Assembly (NCBI GenBank): GCA_028554795.2
Contig: JAPYKE020000267.1
Span: 62,001-126,000 of the forward strand
DNA length: 64,000 bases
Source of the DNA: Sinohyriopsis cumingii
Lineage: Eukaryota > Mollusca > Bivalvia > Unionida > Unionidae
Direction: 5' to 3'
Below are positions 14,239-28,334 of the stretch, piece by piece. Both the position numbers and the translations under genes were made by a program. The notes below the pieces were generated by a model. That model saw only the letters and a program-made list of their open reading frames with translations. It did no database searches and had not been told where the DNA came from. Every line of letters begins with the position of its first letter. Within the stretch, counting starts at the first letter, position 1.

Positions 14239-17200
14239 GGCGAAAATGCATAACAAAAAAGTTGCTATTTGTGACTCATTGTCTCTTGCGACTTTACCGA
14301 CCTTCGTATCCTTGATGCTTCCACCTTTGCCGTTTAGGATGGTAGCACATAATTGGATGCTAATACTATAGATTTGAAGCATATAATTAAAGCTGTACAA
14401 CAGTAAATAATATGTGTAAGCATCTTATTAAGTACGTCTTCATATGCATGTTCGTGCGCCCAATACCTTCCTATACAAACGGATTCGATATAAACGAATA
14501 AGTTATGCCAATAGTAAACAAACACCACTTTTGACAAATTTCATATTATTATATAAGTTTCTCATCAGTCTCACTCGATCTCTGCCAATAGACATGTGTG
14601 AACATGCAAAATACAAAAAGTGTACTTTTTACTGAATATTGGGTTCGACTTTACTAATCTTCATATCCTTGCTACGTTCATACAGCGTTCCCGTTCTGCG
14701 ATGGTCGCACATACTTCCATGCTAATACTATAGATCTGAAGCATAGAATTAAAGCTGTACATAAATAAAATATGCGTATGTATCTTATTAAACACGTCTT
14801 TATCTGTCTTTCCGTGTTCCTACATCTGACCGATACGAACGTTTTCCATATGGGCGAATAAGTCATACCAATCGCAAACAAAGAAGATTTTGACACGTTT
14901 GATATCAGTTGACAAGTTTTTCATCAGTCTAAATAGATCTGTGCCAATATAAATGGGTGAAAATGCAAAATAGAAAAGTTGATATTTTTCACTCAGTATC
15001 GCTTGCAACGTTACCGATCATCGATTCCTTGCTAAGTCCATCTGCCATTTCCGTTTTGCGATCGTATCACATTTTATAGGTGCTAATTCTATAAATCTGA
15101 AACATATAATAAAAACTGCACAACAGTAAATAATATGTGTGCATGCATCTTATGAAGTACGTCTTCATTTGTACGTCCTTGCGTTTAGTACCTTCCTAAC
15201 CAAATATTTTCCATATAGGTGAATAAGTCATACCAATCGCAAACAACCAGCGATGTTGACAAGTTTGATATCAATTGATACGTTTCTCATGAGACTAATT
15301 CGATCTCTGCCAATAGACATGTGTGAAAAAGCAAAATACAAAAGATTGTTCTTTTTACTGAATATCGGGTGCGGCATTACCAATCTTCATATCCTTGCTA
15401 CGTGAAACTACCATTGCCGTTTTGCGATTGTACCACATATTTCGATGCTAATACTATAAATTTGAAGAATATAATTAAAGCTGTACAACAGTAAATAATA
15501 TGTGTGTGTATCTTATTAAGTACGTCTTCATTTGGTTGTCTTTTCTCCTAATGTTTTCTATTCGATCGTTTAACAAACAGGTGAATAAGTCATTACAATA
15601 GTAAAAAAAACGATTTAGAGAAATTTGATATCAATTAATATGTTTCTGATCAGTCTAAATCGATCTGTGCCAACAGAAATGTGTGAAAATGTAAAATAAA
15701 ATAGTTTGTATTTTTGACTCGATATCGGTTGCGACTTTAACGATCTTCATATCCTTGATACGTGCCTCTACCATTGCAGTTTGCCACGGTACCACATATT
15801 TCAATTTTAAAATTATAGATCTCAAACATATAAGGAAAGCTATACAACAATATATAATATGTGTATGCATCTTATAAAGTGCATCTTTATATGTCTGTAT
15901 GTCCGCCCAATGTCTTCCTCAAAGAACCTTTTCCATATTGGCAAATAAGTCATAATAATAGTTTTAAACATCCGATGTTGACAAATTTGAGATCAATATA
16001 TAGGTTTCGCATCGGTCTAAATCGATATGTGCCAATAGAAATGTGTGAAAATGCAAATAAAAAAGTTGGTATTTGACTCAGTTTCGATTTAGACCTTGCA
16101 TATCTATATCCTTGATACTTGCTCTACTATTGCCGTTTGCCACGGTACCACATACTTCAACGCTAATACTATAAATTTGAAGCATATAAGGAAAGCTATA
16201 CAACAGTATATAATATGTGTATCCATCTTATTAAGTACGTCTTCATGTGTCTGTCCGTGTGCCCAATGCCTTCCTCAACGAGTATTTTCCATATAGGCAA
16301 TAAGGTCATACCAATCATAAACAACCACCGATGTTGACAAATCTGATATCAATTGATAGGTTTCTCTTCAGTCCAAATCGATATGTGCCAATATAAATGT
16401 GTAAAAATGCAAAGTAAAAAGGTTGATATTTTTTACTCGGTGTCACTTGTGACATTACCGATCATCATATCCTACCTACGTGCCCTCTGCCCTTGCCGCA
16501 TTGCGATGGTACCATATAATTCGATGATAAGCATTTGTCTGTTTTGTGCACCTAGCATTTTACAATACGAACGTTTAACTTAGAGGCGAATAAGTCATAC
16601 CAATCGTAAGCAAACAAAGATTTTGACAAATTTGATATTAATTGATAGGTTTCTCATCAGTCTAAATCGATCTATGCCTACAGAAATGTGTGAAACTTCA
16701 ACCTAGAAAAGTAGGTATATTATACCCCGTATCCTTTGCGACGTTACTAATCTTCATATTCTGGATATGTACCTCTATCCTTGATTTTTTTGCGAAAGCA
16801 TCGCATACTTCGATGTTTATACCAATGATTTGAAGCATAGAATTAGAGCAATACAATAATAAATATTATGTGTATCTTATTAAGTACGTCTTCATGTGTC
16901 TGTCCGTGCGCCAAGATCCGAACGATACGAACATTGTCCATATGGGCGAATAAGTCCTGCCGATCGTAAGCAACCACTGATGTTGAAAAATTTAATATCA
17001 ATTAATATTTTGTCTATCTGTTTAAATCGATATTTGCAAATTGAAATGTGTAAAATTGCAAACTAAAAAATTGGTATCTGTTTATTCGGTATCGATTTCG
17101 ACTTTGCCTGTCTTCGTGTCCTTGCTACGTGCTTCCACCCTTCACGTTTTGCAATGGTAGCACTTGCTTGGATGATAATACTATAGATTTGAAGCATATC

Positions 17201-18970
17201 ATGAAAGCTGTACAACAGTAAACAATATGTGTGTATGTTTCTTATTAAGTAAGTCTTCATTTGTCTCTCCGTGCGCACAGTGCCTTCCTATCCGAACGTT
17301 TTCCATATAGGCGAATAAGTCATAGTAATCGCAAACAACCAGCGATGTTGACAAGTTTGATATCAATTGATAGGTTTCTCATGAGACTAAGTCGGTCTGC
17401 CAATAGACATGTGTGAAAATGCAAAATCAATTGTTTTGTTCTTTTCATTGAATATTGGATGCGACGGTACCAATCTTCGTATCCTTGGTACGTGAATCTA
17501 CCATTGCCGTTTTGCGATCGTACCACATATTTCGTTGCTAATACTATATATTTGAAGCATGTAATTACAGCTGTGCAACAGTAAATAATATGTGTATGTA
17601 TCTTATTAAGTTCGTCTTCATTTGTCTGTCCTTTCGCCCTCTCTTCCTATACGATCGTTTTCCATATAGGTGAATAAGTCATAACAATAGTAAATAAACC
17701 CCGATTTAGACAAATCTGATATCAGTTGATATCTTCTCATCAGTCTAAATCGATTTGTGCCAACATAAATGTGCGAAAATGCAAAATAAAAAGTTTATAT
17801 TTTTGGCTCGGTATCGGTTGCGACTTAATCATCTTCATATCCTTGATATGTGCATCAACTATTGCCGTTTGCCACGGTACCACCTACTTCAATGTTAATA
17901 GTATAGATTTGAAGCATACAGGGAAAGCTATACAACAGTATATAATATGTGTATGCATCTTATAAAGTACATCTTTAAATGTCTTCCTCAATGAGCGTTT
18001 TCCATATAGGCAAATAAGTTATAACAATAGTAATTTTTTTAAAAACGCGATTTAGACGAATTTGATCTCAATTGATAGGTTTCTCATTAGTCTAAATTGA
18101 TCTGTGAAATATATAAATATGTGAAAATGCAAGTAAAAAAGCTGATATTTTTTACTCGGTGTCGCTTGCGATATTACGGATCATCATACCCTACCTACGT
18201 TCCTCTACCCTTGCCGCTTTGAGATGGTACCATATAATTCGATGATAATCATTTGAATGTTAGTGTTTCTAGATCTTTACAACACGAACGTTTATCATAG
18301 AGTCGAATAAGTCATACCAATCGTAAGCACACAAAGATTTTATCAAATCTGGTATTATTTGATAGGTTTCTCATCAGTCTAAATTGATCTATGCTTACAG
18401 AAATGTGTGAAAATGCAACCTAGAAAAGTTTATATATTTTACCGAGTATCCTTTGCGACTTTACCATTACCAATCTTCACATCCTTGTTATGTGCCTCTA
18501 CCATTGCTGTTTTGCGATGGTATCACATACCTCGATGCTGATACTAATGATATGAAGCATATACTTAAGCAATAAAACAGTACAAAAATATGTGTATGTA
18601 TCTTATTAAGTACATCTTCATTTCTCTGTCCGTGCGCCTATATCCTTGCAACATGATCGTTTTCTATAAGGCTAAATATGTCATGTTAATCATAAAAAAA
18701 ACTCAAAGATTTGGACATATTTGATATCTATTTATTGGTTTCTCATTAGTCTAAAACGACCCGTGTCAATATAAATGTGTGAAAATGCTACCTTGAAAGT
18801 TGCCTTTTTTGTCTCGGTATTGCTTGCGACTTACCGATCTTCATATCTTTGCTACCCGCTTCTACCCTTGCCGTTTTTTGATGGTTTGTATATAATCAAA
18901 TAAGTCATGCCAGTTGTAAAGAACCACCGATTCTAACACATTTGATATCAATTTATAGGTTTCTCAACCT
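13985..18970. repeat. ~360 bp satellite array, about 14 units
   Basis: A landmark like gatgctaatactatagat recurs near 14353, 14714, 15076, 15440, 15798, 16157, 16518, 16808, 17169, 17531, 17887, 18237 and 18531, so the unit is about 360 bp. Two units are shortened to about 290 bp (16518 to 16808, 18237 to 18531). The shortened units and their neighbours lie 1.72 kb apart, pointing to a higher-order period of five units. Units are diverged by perhaps 10-20 percent and have no coding content. A (CA)n tract lies at 14211-14236. Confidence 0.85.
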
Positions 18971-19310
18971 CCAAATCTTTCTGTTTTTAAGAAACGTTTT
19001 TCTAATTCAACTAACGGGTCATCACGCTAAAATTATGCTACTGACAAATGTCATCTTAATATCCTACATACTAAACTTAGACATGCAGGTAGTCTCCTGA
19101 AATCTGACCTTTACATGGTGAATTTAGTTAACTCTTTCACGTGTGCATGTGCTTATGATAATGAAGAAGTTGAACACTTTGTCTATTGCCCCTTACCTAA
19201 TGCCAAAGATCCCAGCTATTTCGCTCTACCTTTCAACACACTTCTTGGTTAAGTCTAGATTTATCATTGAAAAGTGACGTGACTGCCCACCTACAAAAAG
19301 ATGTCTTTCT
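18970..19310 (+). pseudogene. LINE 3'-terminal coding relic, plus copy
   Basis: The plus strand reads a degraded LINE C-terminus: FKKRFSNSTNG, then LHTKLRHAGSLLKSDLY, then CACAYDNEEVEHFVYCPL, which resembles the Cys/His knuckle (CxC...HxxxxC) at the end of many non-LTR ORF2 proteins. Its first 50 bases are the inverted match of 19317-19375, where a second copy of the family runs on the minus strand. There are frame breaks, so it is not functional. Confidence 0.6.
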
Positions 19311-19316
19311 GCTTGT

Positions 19317-20160
19317 CTAATGACCCGTTAGTTAAATTAGAGAAACGTTTCTTAAAAATAGAAAGATTTGGAGGATTTCGGATATCATAAGGGAGAGAGT
19401 TCTAAAGACGAATCGTATATGGTAAAAGGTCGTGTGAAAATATAAAGTTTGGTAGAGATTGGTGTGATACTTTGAGAGTAACGAAGACGATAATTAGATG
19501 TCTCAGATCTCCTTTGTGGAAGAAGTTCGCTTAAATAGTTAGGTACTTGAGTATTTATTATCGAATACATAATGCATAATGTCTTCCTTTTCCTTCGTTG
19601 TGCAAACCAAACAGTTTTCGCATAAAGATACTATCTAGAAGAATTAATGGGTATAGATCTGGAACGATCCGTGCATCTTCCATCTGATTTTCCCCCCTTT
19701 ATTCTGATCTTTCCGAATCTTCAATAGAGCAATTATCCCAGACTCCAGAAGCATATTCTAAGGTTGGACTTATGAATAGTGTATATAATTTAGCCGAAGT
19801 CAACAATTAGTCTGTATTTAGACGGTAGTGTTTTATCTCTTTTCTTATACATCGTTATGTCATACGCTAGCTTGCACTGTGTTGGGAACACGCTGGCTGG
19901 GAGTGATATATTTAAAAGTATTTGCAATGGAACATACATTTCTTTAATTATACTTGTACAAGTTTATTACTTATTGGATTGGTTCCAGCGGTTTTGTTTA
20001 GGTCAAGACTAGTTATTGCATCTATAATTTCTTGTTTATATATAATGATGGCAGAAATAAAAGTTTGATTTCTAACTTCAAAATGCGGTAACTGTTTATC
20101 ATAATGTTTTAAACATGTAACATATGAAACTTGCGAGTTCAACAGGTCGCACTTCTGCTG
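19317..20160 (-). pseudogene. LINE coding relic, minus copy
   Basis: On the minus strand, 19948-20142 encodes a pre-RT segment (EIIDAITSLDLNKTAGTNPI), the usual lead into non-LTR reverse transcriptase. 19385-19570 encodes a C-terminal region with NYLSELLPQRR and a short NYRLR-like block. The catalytic RT core between them is missing, so the copy is internally deleted. It abuts the inverted plus-strand copy at 18970-19310. Confidence 0.65.
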
Positions 20161-20269
20161 ATCACTTGTTGCAAATTTAGATGATCATTTCGTACGTTTC
20201 AGTGGAGGCAATAGGTTCCATGTCTTTGTAGAATATACTTGTTATCTAATTATTTTCCAACAAGGTCGC

Positions 20270-20353
20270 GGATTTGATCCGATGGCAGGGGTTGAACCTG
20301 CATCCTTTCGGTCGCAGGTCTGAGACGCTAACCACTGAGCCAATGTGGCTCCT
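20270..20353 (-). mobile_element. tRNA-derived SINE head
   Basis: On the minus strand this reads like a tRNA: GTGGCTCAGTGGTTAG near the 5' side (A-box-like) and GCAGGTTCAACCCCTGCC (B-box arm) about 40 bases further on. The anticodon arm is recognisable only roughly, so this is a SINE head rather than a tRNA gene. Confidence 0.5.
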
Positions 20354-22829
20354 CTTAAGATTAATATACCCATATGATATTTTCCAGTATCATACGTAAC
20401 TATATGATACGTTTAATAACACACAAGAACTCAGCAAATGCCGGCATGACGACATATGAATTGAAGGTGTAATGACGAATGTAATTTAAAGTCAATTATG
20501 TAAGCTATTTGTATGCTTTTTATTGAATATCATTTCTGTCATGTGATACACATAACATAATCTTACATTTAAGATTATTTAAAATGAAATGTATGAAATT
20601 CGTTAAATAGTTTCAATGTTTTGCGACTCTCGTAGAAGATCCTTCATTGTTGTTCATGTAATTGTACATGTCATTATATTCCTTTATTGATTTGCACTTT
20701 GGTTACAAAAGAGACAACTGTTGCAATTTAAAACTTATTTCATCTATATTACACTAGTATAGCTCATGAAATGAAGGCAGTTTACTTGGCCTCTAATTCA
20801 TCTATAGGGAATGATACCTGCGGGAGACTGCTCTATCTGATCAGTGTGTAACTATGGAAACGGTAATTTAGTGACCTCTTCTCCACCATCGAGCTTTAGG
20901 TTAAGACTGAAATTCGCTGTCTTATGTAATGTTCTGTATCTGCAGTTTAAAGCTGGGAGAATTATACAAAGAGAATAGCAAGTAAACCCTTCTGTAAATG
21001 GAGCAAACTCGCACTTTTACATTGTAAAACTAATTTCTCTTACAATCATTTTATGAATAATTAAATATTACTGAGTAGTAACTAAGAATATATAAATTCT
21101 TTAGTTGGAGCCCCAAATTTCATTTTTTAAATTATCGTATTTTTTATGTTTACTTTCCAGATACATTTTAAAAATATTTCTCAAGAAAATATGAAATCTA
21201 ACAAAAGATGAACGAAGGTCTTATTATTTTGATTTTTTGTAAAGAGCAAAGAAAGAAAACTATTGATGACACAAGCTTTCATCATGACATATACACACTA
21301 GCCTCCACAGAAGTACCTTTATTACAGTACGGTTAAAATAGAAATAAATATGCATATCCAGTTGTAAACTTTCCCGATTTATGACTAAACATTTATACTG
21401 TGATAGGGTATTCTTAGTAAGTAAAATGTGTATTATACAATTAATGAATAGGAGGTATTCGATGAATGGACTGCATGCATTTCAGGTGCAGTGGCTACTC
21501 AAGATTATTTACTGATGCACAAACTAGTTAGAGTTGTCATACTGGTTGTCATTCCAGGGATACTGACAATCGGTGATTTCCACCTTGTAAAATCTTTCCT
21601 CTAGGGCGGACAATAATAATAGTTTCTGAAGCTGATTTTATTAGCAATGGTTTGCAAAACAACAACAAATATCCTTATGTTTTATCAACTCATTATGGTT
21701 CTGCTGCTTTGATAAAACAAAAAGGAATGCTCTTTATTGTTTTAGGAATGTTATGCCCCGTGACAATGGCCAATATTTTGTAGGTCACGATCACTTTGGC
21801 ATAAACTTATTTTATGCATGGCAGTTGGAAACTACGAAAACCTTCTTAGAGGCGAGCTGTATAATCGGCAATTACATTGCTATTCTGAAAGAGTTCTTAT
21901 AACTAAATCAATAAGTAAATAAATACAAACACCAACTTTTATCATTAAAAGTTGCCAAGTGATGTTTATACATTGTACGTGGCGTAATTCGTAAGTTTAC
22001 TCGGTATCTTTTCAACTCAGTAACGCCTGGTAACGGTCATAATTTTACCTAAATATGTGGGTCCTTTGAGAGCATCGTAAATGTATGAAGGAAAAGAAAT
22101 AATTGTCTTTTATGCTCATCTCAAAAGATTTGTTTGTATTTCTGCGAAATAGTCATGCCTAACCAGAGAATAGCACAGAAAATACCCCCTCCATAGTAAC
22201 TACAAAGCCTTGAGCAAGTGCGTAGTTACCAGTTAATTTTATTGTTTGTTTCTATTTTTCAAGTTGTCTTCGTGTGTGCGCGCGTAAATTGAAAGCTTGT
22301 TATTACTAGTCAATATCGTCAATCATATTTGCTCCATTATTCCATGCAGATAAGAAAGGAACTAATTTTGTGTTGAATGTGTCCCCCCCCATCCCACCCC
22401 ACCCCGGCACGGTACAATAAACAAAAACTTGATTGAAAATAAAATAAAAGAAACTAACTTTGCATTGTTATAATGTATTCATTCTTTTTTCATCATGCGA
22501 AATTTACAGAACAAAATATTTCAACGAACTCCGTAAATGTAGCGGATGCCGGCATGCGTATGTGTGTGTATCGCTAATGTCAGATAAAAAAAAATATCGC
22601 AAAAGAGACGAAAATATCACCAGATTGCTTGAAGGCGCTGCCATTCACGCATTATAAGTTACAAGGTGCAAACGGACCAAGATTGTATTGTATCCAGGTT
22701 AACTATACGACGACATCTCGCAAATAAAAAAAAATCATTATTTTAAAGAACATACAATGTGAGTGCAAATGATAATCTTTCGCTAGTATGGGTTACGAAA
22801 GTATTATTATTATTTTTTTTGGGGTGCGT
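20354..22829. other. Anonymous non-coding DNA
   Basis: I see no gene, repeat family or regulatory motif that I can support here. A C-rich tract (22380-22405) and scattered short open frames are the only landmarks. Confidence 0.5.
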
Positions 22830-23470
22830 GTGTACCAGACGGATGTCCCTCCACCACAAAAAATAAAGTGTTTTCATGTACTCTTGCATACTCCAAGATG
22901 TGTGTGCTTGTTTAAAGTTTTAAAAAAGGAATTTTGATCTAACTTTTAGTTTATAATTAGTCCTAGTGTTTTCTAAAGGTTAGTAGTCTGAAACATGGGT
23001 CTTATTCCCATTTTCAGATTTCATATCCTTGATATTTAGTGATCTTTGAAAAGGATTTCCTATGTTCCGTGTATGCCATGTGTATCAATGCTATGGTGTG
23101 TGTATGCTATATAGTATGTGTGTAGGGACAGCAAAACTATGTCAAATTTGTCCCTGTTGTCTTAATATATATTTTTCTATGGATTTTTCAAATTTATTTG
23201 TTTGTCCTGGTATAAATTTAGTTGCTTTTGAATTAATTTGCAATTTATAATTCCGGCGAGATGAACGGTATACTACCAGTTGAAATTAAAATAAAACATA
23301 TTGTTTTATGTGAGTGACTATGGTGTGGCGTTTCTAACATTAAAGTCTGTTTTCAAAATGAGGCAGGCTGTATTCGAGTCAGGGTCCGCACTTTCTTTCT
23401 TTATTTATTTGTGTTTCTCCCGATTCGAGTTAGGCCCCCTCTCTAGTATTTAATTTATAATGTAAAAGAA
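22830..23470 (-). mobile_element. LINE 3' non-coding fragment, minus orientation
   Basis: The segment resembles the non-coding 3' part of LINE copy A. Both have a G-rich start with a call to ccctccacc/ccccattt, runs of tgctatatgta-type sequence and a distal block with cgagttaggcccc (here) or cgcgttaggcctcc (near 8600). It lies head to head with the plus-strand copy that starts just to its right. It is assigned by eye only. Confidence 0.4.
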
Positions 23471-23479
23471 GTAAATATC

Positions 23480-25375
23480 CAATCCAAAACCCCTTATAAA
23501 ACTTTATACATTTACTGGTTTGGTTTTAGCATGAAAAACATATGTGACATCTACAAAAATAATAAACTGGTAAAAAGACTAGAAAAAACAAGGACCTTTA
23601 GAAGTATAAAGGAACTTTTATGTAAATATAGGGAAAATGAGGAACTTTGGGGAATTGAAACTAAGGAAACATATAATTGGATAAGGGAAAATTTAACCTC
23701 TAAAATTAAAAATAAAGTAGAGGAGGAAATATCTCGATTAATTGGGACAGACCTTGGAAGTACTGGACCAACATCGGCTCTCCAAAGATACAAAGCTTGA
23801 TATTCAGATATCTACACGACATATGGCTGACTGGTAAAGTGGCACTCCGAAGGAGAATGATACGCATACATGTAAAATATCTCATGTGCAAATGTGCGAT
23901 CTTCACGAAATATCATGCGATAGCACAGTATGAGTTCAGGAAACAAGACAGGATACAATTACTTATGGAGATATCCAAGAAATAAAAATACAGAAGAAAC
24001 CAAATTTTATATCAAGATGGCAACTTTAACAAAAATTTAAAAGGAAAAATAACAGATTATATAACTAAAACCATGATGGCGTGTGACCAAGTCATAAACA
24101 TAAAAAAATGAATAGGCCAATTTTTTTGTAATCCTTTCGAATTAATTAGAAAAAAGAACTTCTATTAAGATTTGTGAATGGGAGGGACGGGGCTGCAAAG
24201 GGTGAAAAGAAGGGGAGGGAGATGGGGCAATGGATAGTTTCCCTTTAAAGGGGACCACCACAAAGTGAACCCTTGCCCCCATACCCCCACCCCGGATTGT
24301 AATCTGCTGTAGCCGCCACCCTTTTAATTTCTTATACATTTTCCTAAAAAGCTTCAGTTTCTTTGTATTATCAATCAAATTAAAATTAAATAACTAAATA
24401 GACTTTAATTATATTACGCAACCTATCGTAAATCTTAATTATCGGGACAGAGAAACTATATGGGAAAAGTACGAGATAATGACGTCATGGGGCTATGAAA
24501 GAGTCGGGGAAAACACCCCATATAGGAAACTTTACATACAAACACGAAAACAAAGCATCTAATAAGTCTCTCTTCTAATTATATTCGCTCTAAATGTGCA
24601 GCTCTCTCACTGCACGGTAAATCCCCACTCTGTTTGTGCGTGTGTGGGGGGTGGTGGTCGGGAAGAACAACCATTTTTAGAGATTTTGGCAGAAATCCAA
24701 TAAATAATTTGAGACGGCCTAACTCTAGGTGGGAGAAATAAAAGCAAATAAAAAAGTGTGTGGACTCCAACTCAAGTACAGCGGGTTACAATTTACAAAT
24801 CCAATATGTGAATAATGACACAATATATTTGCACACAGAACACATTAAGTTTTTTTTTTCTTAATTAAATTATAATACACCGTTACTTCGCCAAAATTCA
24901 AAAATATATTACATAAATAAAAATATACCTTTTCTTGATCCGATTATAAGGTCCTAAGATTACTGGGTAGACTTGGGAAAAAAATATATTCTATCCCAAC
25001 ATGGAAGCAAAATATAGCATACACAATCTATAGCATATATACATATAGCACACACGGGATATAGGCGACCTCTTGACAAGGTCAACCAAGAGTATAGGGA
25101 AGGGATTTCAAGTCAGGTGATGGAAAGATGGAAATCTACTCGGAAAAACAACCCTATAGATAAAACTAGGTTTAAAAAAAAATACCCCGTTAAAAATTAG
25201 AATTAAATTTTTTTGACCTAAATTCTTTTGCATAATATAAAACATACAACACATGGGGGAGGGGGGAAATAAATACACATAAAACACTATAATTTTTTGG
25301 AAAAGTGGGGGGATATGTCTGGTGCCCCCTCCCCCCCAGTACTTCGTCTTGTGGGGATAAATGTACGTCATTTCC
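23480..25375 (+). mobile_element. L1/Tx1-like LINE, 5'-truncated copy B
   Basis: The open piece 23531-23800 (89 codons) contains FRSIKELLCKYRENEELWGI and YNWIRENLTSKIKNK. It parallels 9632-9817 of LINE copy A (IRELILKYRDKTDLWKIEI, WIREEITKNIK). The following 3' region ends near 25370 with a C/G-rich block that is the reverse complement of the copy A end near 8050-8100. Endonuclease and most of RT are missing, so the copy is 5'-truncated and inactive. Confidence 0.7.
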
Positions 25376-28334
25376 TGCTGGCGTCCTCTATAGGTGGAAA
25401 ATCGTAGCTAAGTAATAGTGATATATACTTTTATTTCGAGAAATTAATTTTTTTTCTGTACACTTGATAGTTTTTTTTTGGTTCTTTTTGTTCAAGTATA
25501 ACTACTTTTAATCATGTTATGCAAATCTGATGTAAACAGAAAAAATGTTGGTGCATGGTAACTTTTATACGTCATGGCAACGGAAATTAAATTCCGCGCA
25601 TGCGCATTTTGTGTGGGAGCAAAGAAAAAAACACACAAAAATAAAGCAAGTGAATTCAAATATCTACTAAAACGAGCCATTACGTGAGGACTTTGCCTGA
25701 AAAGAGCAAATATGGGTACTATAAAATGTTGTCTAGTCTCGGATTTGACAATTCTTAGTTTTTATGTGGATGAAATATTTTTCAGTAGAATTTTTTTCCT
25801 ACAGTTTAAATGCCTAATTTTACTGTTTATAATCATACCTGTTCAAATGTGCTGGTCACATATAACAATATGGTCGAAATATTAACTAATACCATGCTGG
25901 ATTTATATAGAATGTCTAAATAATCATAAAACTAAAGGTGTAATTGATTATAACCAATATATATTATTTGCAATAACAAGATAATGAGATCCGAACATTG
26001 ACCAAACAGTACTTAGAGAAATTCAATATCGATTAGTTCATCCTCAACCTCCAACTGATATACTTTATTGCAAGGGGTAAATGGTACCGTATTGAAATGG
26101 AACCGTATTGAAAGACGTGTTAGGATAAAAGATACCTTTGTTAAAGAATATCCTGACCGACTGAGATCTCAACATCGTACATCATAGCTGAAAACAGTGC
26201 AAGCCAGTATACATATTTGCATTATGCTCACGCAAGAAATATTTTATCAACCAAAGGGGTTTCTTGACCGAGCGATGTTAAGCCCTAGCGCGAATCCCGC
26301 TACGAGTCATGTTTCCCCTGATTCAAAGGAATCCTGTACAAACTACTTCTGCAAACTGGAAAGTCCAACGCGTCCATTCTATCAATAATGTTATTCTAAT
26401 TAATACATGACCACAAATCCCAACTTCACAATTGTATGTCAAGGTCACAACTGCAAAGCTTCTCTTCGTTAACTTTGCGTAACTTACCGCCAATATTTCA
26501 CGCCGTGAAACTATACAATTCAATAACCTAATACAGGGAACCGTTTTTACTACGCCACCTTAGGTCATTTAAATCATAATTTTTAGCTTCATTTCGCCTG
26601 TAACTTTGTAGCATATTTACCAACATAGCAACAATAAACGGCGCCTGCCGACGGCGGAACAGTCCTTTCATGTTGATTCCATTGTATAATTTATCAATCT
26701 CCAGTCATAAATACTTCACCTAGAGTCACACGATCAATTCACGCAATTAGATTTGAATAGGGACTACTGAGTGACAGGGACAATCATGCGGCTCTGACCT
26801 GAATTCACCAAAAGTAAACCATGTCATCTTGAAACTCACTTACACTTCACTTCGTAACGTTTGCCCCTTCGAATTTGCTAATTATTTCGGTCTAAAGACT
26901 ATAATCACAGCATCGACTTCCCATATTCAAGCAAGTGTATAAGGAATCCTTAAAATGGAGAGCTGTAAACAAATGCGCATACTCCAAAATATATTACAAT
27001 ATTATACATACCTTGGAATTTTATTAACTATTTTTGTTTACATATTTTCATTGTACTCGTGGATGGGCAATGTGATTTTGCGTTCTGCCTTACTTATAAA
27101 ATGTATTGTCTTTGGTCAACAAAAGTTGATTTAGAGAGGATAAGAAAAGAAGTTTTGTTAAACGATGATGGAATTAAATAAACACTGGGGACAATATCGT
27201 ACGTTGCATCAAAACGATAACACATAAATCGCAGAGATTAATTGAGATTTTGCTTAACGGTCAATCAGTCCGCACTCGAAGTAGGGAAATAAGTGAATAA
27301 TGCAAAAGCCGACCATTGTCTGATAATCGACGCACATCTGCCACTGCCATATATTGTAAAAAACCCATTGCTACAGGTAAAAAGGAATTAACTACAACTG
27401 CTTCTTTGGGGCGTCATGTGTGACCAGTGTATATTAGTACTGTGTTAGAAAATATTGCGACAAACCAAAGTAAAGAAAACAGTCACTTTTATCAATCAGT
27501 CCATATCGTTTTACAAATTATACTGAATAATTGACTCAATAGAACTCAGAAGAATGTATTCCTGTAAGCACATCACGATTGCGGTGTTTGTACATTTGTA
27601 TAAAGTGGGATCATTTTACAAGCAAAGTGTACATTTAAAAATTAATACTACAAATGAGACAACACCTAAGTACATACGGATTATAATCGTGAGATGGCAA
27701 AGAATGGTTCATATGTTGAGAGGTAACCAATACACCAACAAAATAAGAGTTTGTAAGAACATCTTATTTCCTTCTTATATATACTTAGCCATAATGCAAA
27801 TTGTTTCCTAATATGAAACATTTAAACATATTCCGACCATGCTGGAAACAAAAATAGTAAATTTAATTTAGTTTAGCGTAAACTGTAAGTTAGTTCTTTC
27901 CTTTTGGCATGGTGTCTGAATAAAAGAGTATATTTCTCAAATTTGCTAACCACTACACTGTCATTATGTAATTAGATACCTAATTGCTGTACCATGGTTG
28001 TACACATATATCTATAAATATATATAGTTTTGTGGACATGTACGGCTGAATAATACCATCCCGTGTTTGTGTAGGACAGCGTACATCACACTCGCACTCG
28101 TAAATCTGTATCAATACCATCTCATGAATGGTTAGGGGCCGTCCATTTAGTATGTACGCATAGAGGGGGGAGGGGGTAACCCAAATGCATAGGCTTGCGT
28201 ATGGAGGTATACTGATAATATATGTACGCATTTAACGGGGGGGGGGCGCTGAAACCTCGAAAATAAGTTGTATAATACGTAACCTGTTCGACTTGGTTCA
28301 TTAAGCTTTTGCATTTTAGCGGACACAAGACAAA
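25376..28334. other. Anonymous non-coding DNA
   Basis: No gene is recognised. A promoter-like cluster lies at 25567-25610. Around 28130-28250 is a block beginning ggggccgtccatttagtatg, with a G-rich tract and a mirrored tatgtacgcattt; this looks like a small MITE-type repeat but has no clear borders. Confidence 0.45.
25567..25610. promoter_or_regulatory. Possible promoter motif cluster
   Basis: Three motifs of animal promoters lie within 45 bases: TACGTCA (CRE/ATF-like), TGGCAAC (RFX half-site-like) and CGCGCATGCGCA (a near-perfect NRF1 palindrome). The surrounding DNA is AT-rich and poor in CpG, so the cluster stands out. No downstream first exon can be recognised, so a role is only a guess. 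Confidence 0.3.

Noticed and set aside
13985-18970. CRISPR-like regular repeats
   Set aside because: Units are ~360 bp and contiguous, with no short repeat-spacer structure, in eukaryotic DNA.
1880-20353. Functional tRNA genes at 1880-2072, 13733-13812 and 20270-20353
   Set aside because: A- and B-box-like motifs exist, but the cloverleaf is incomplete; they read as SINE heads.
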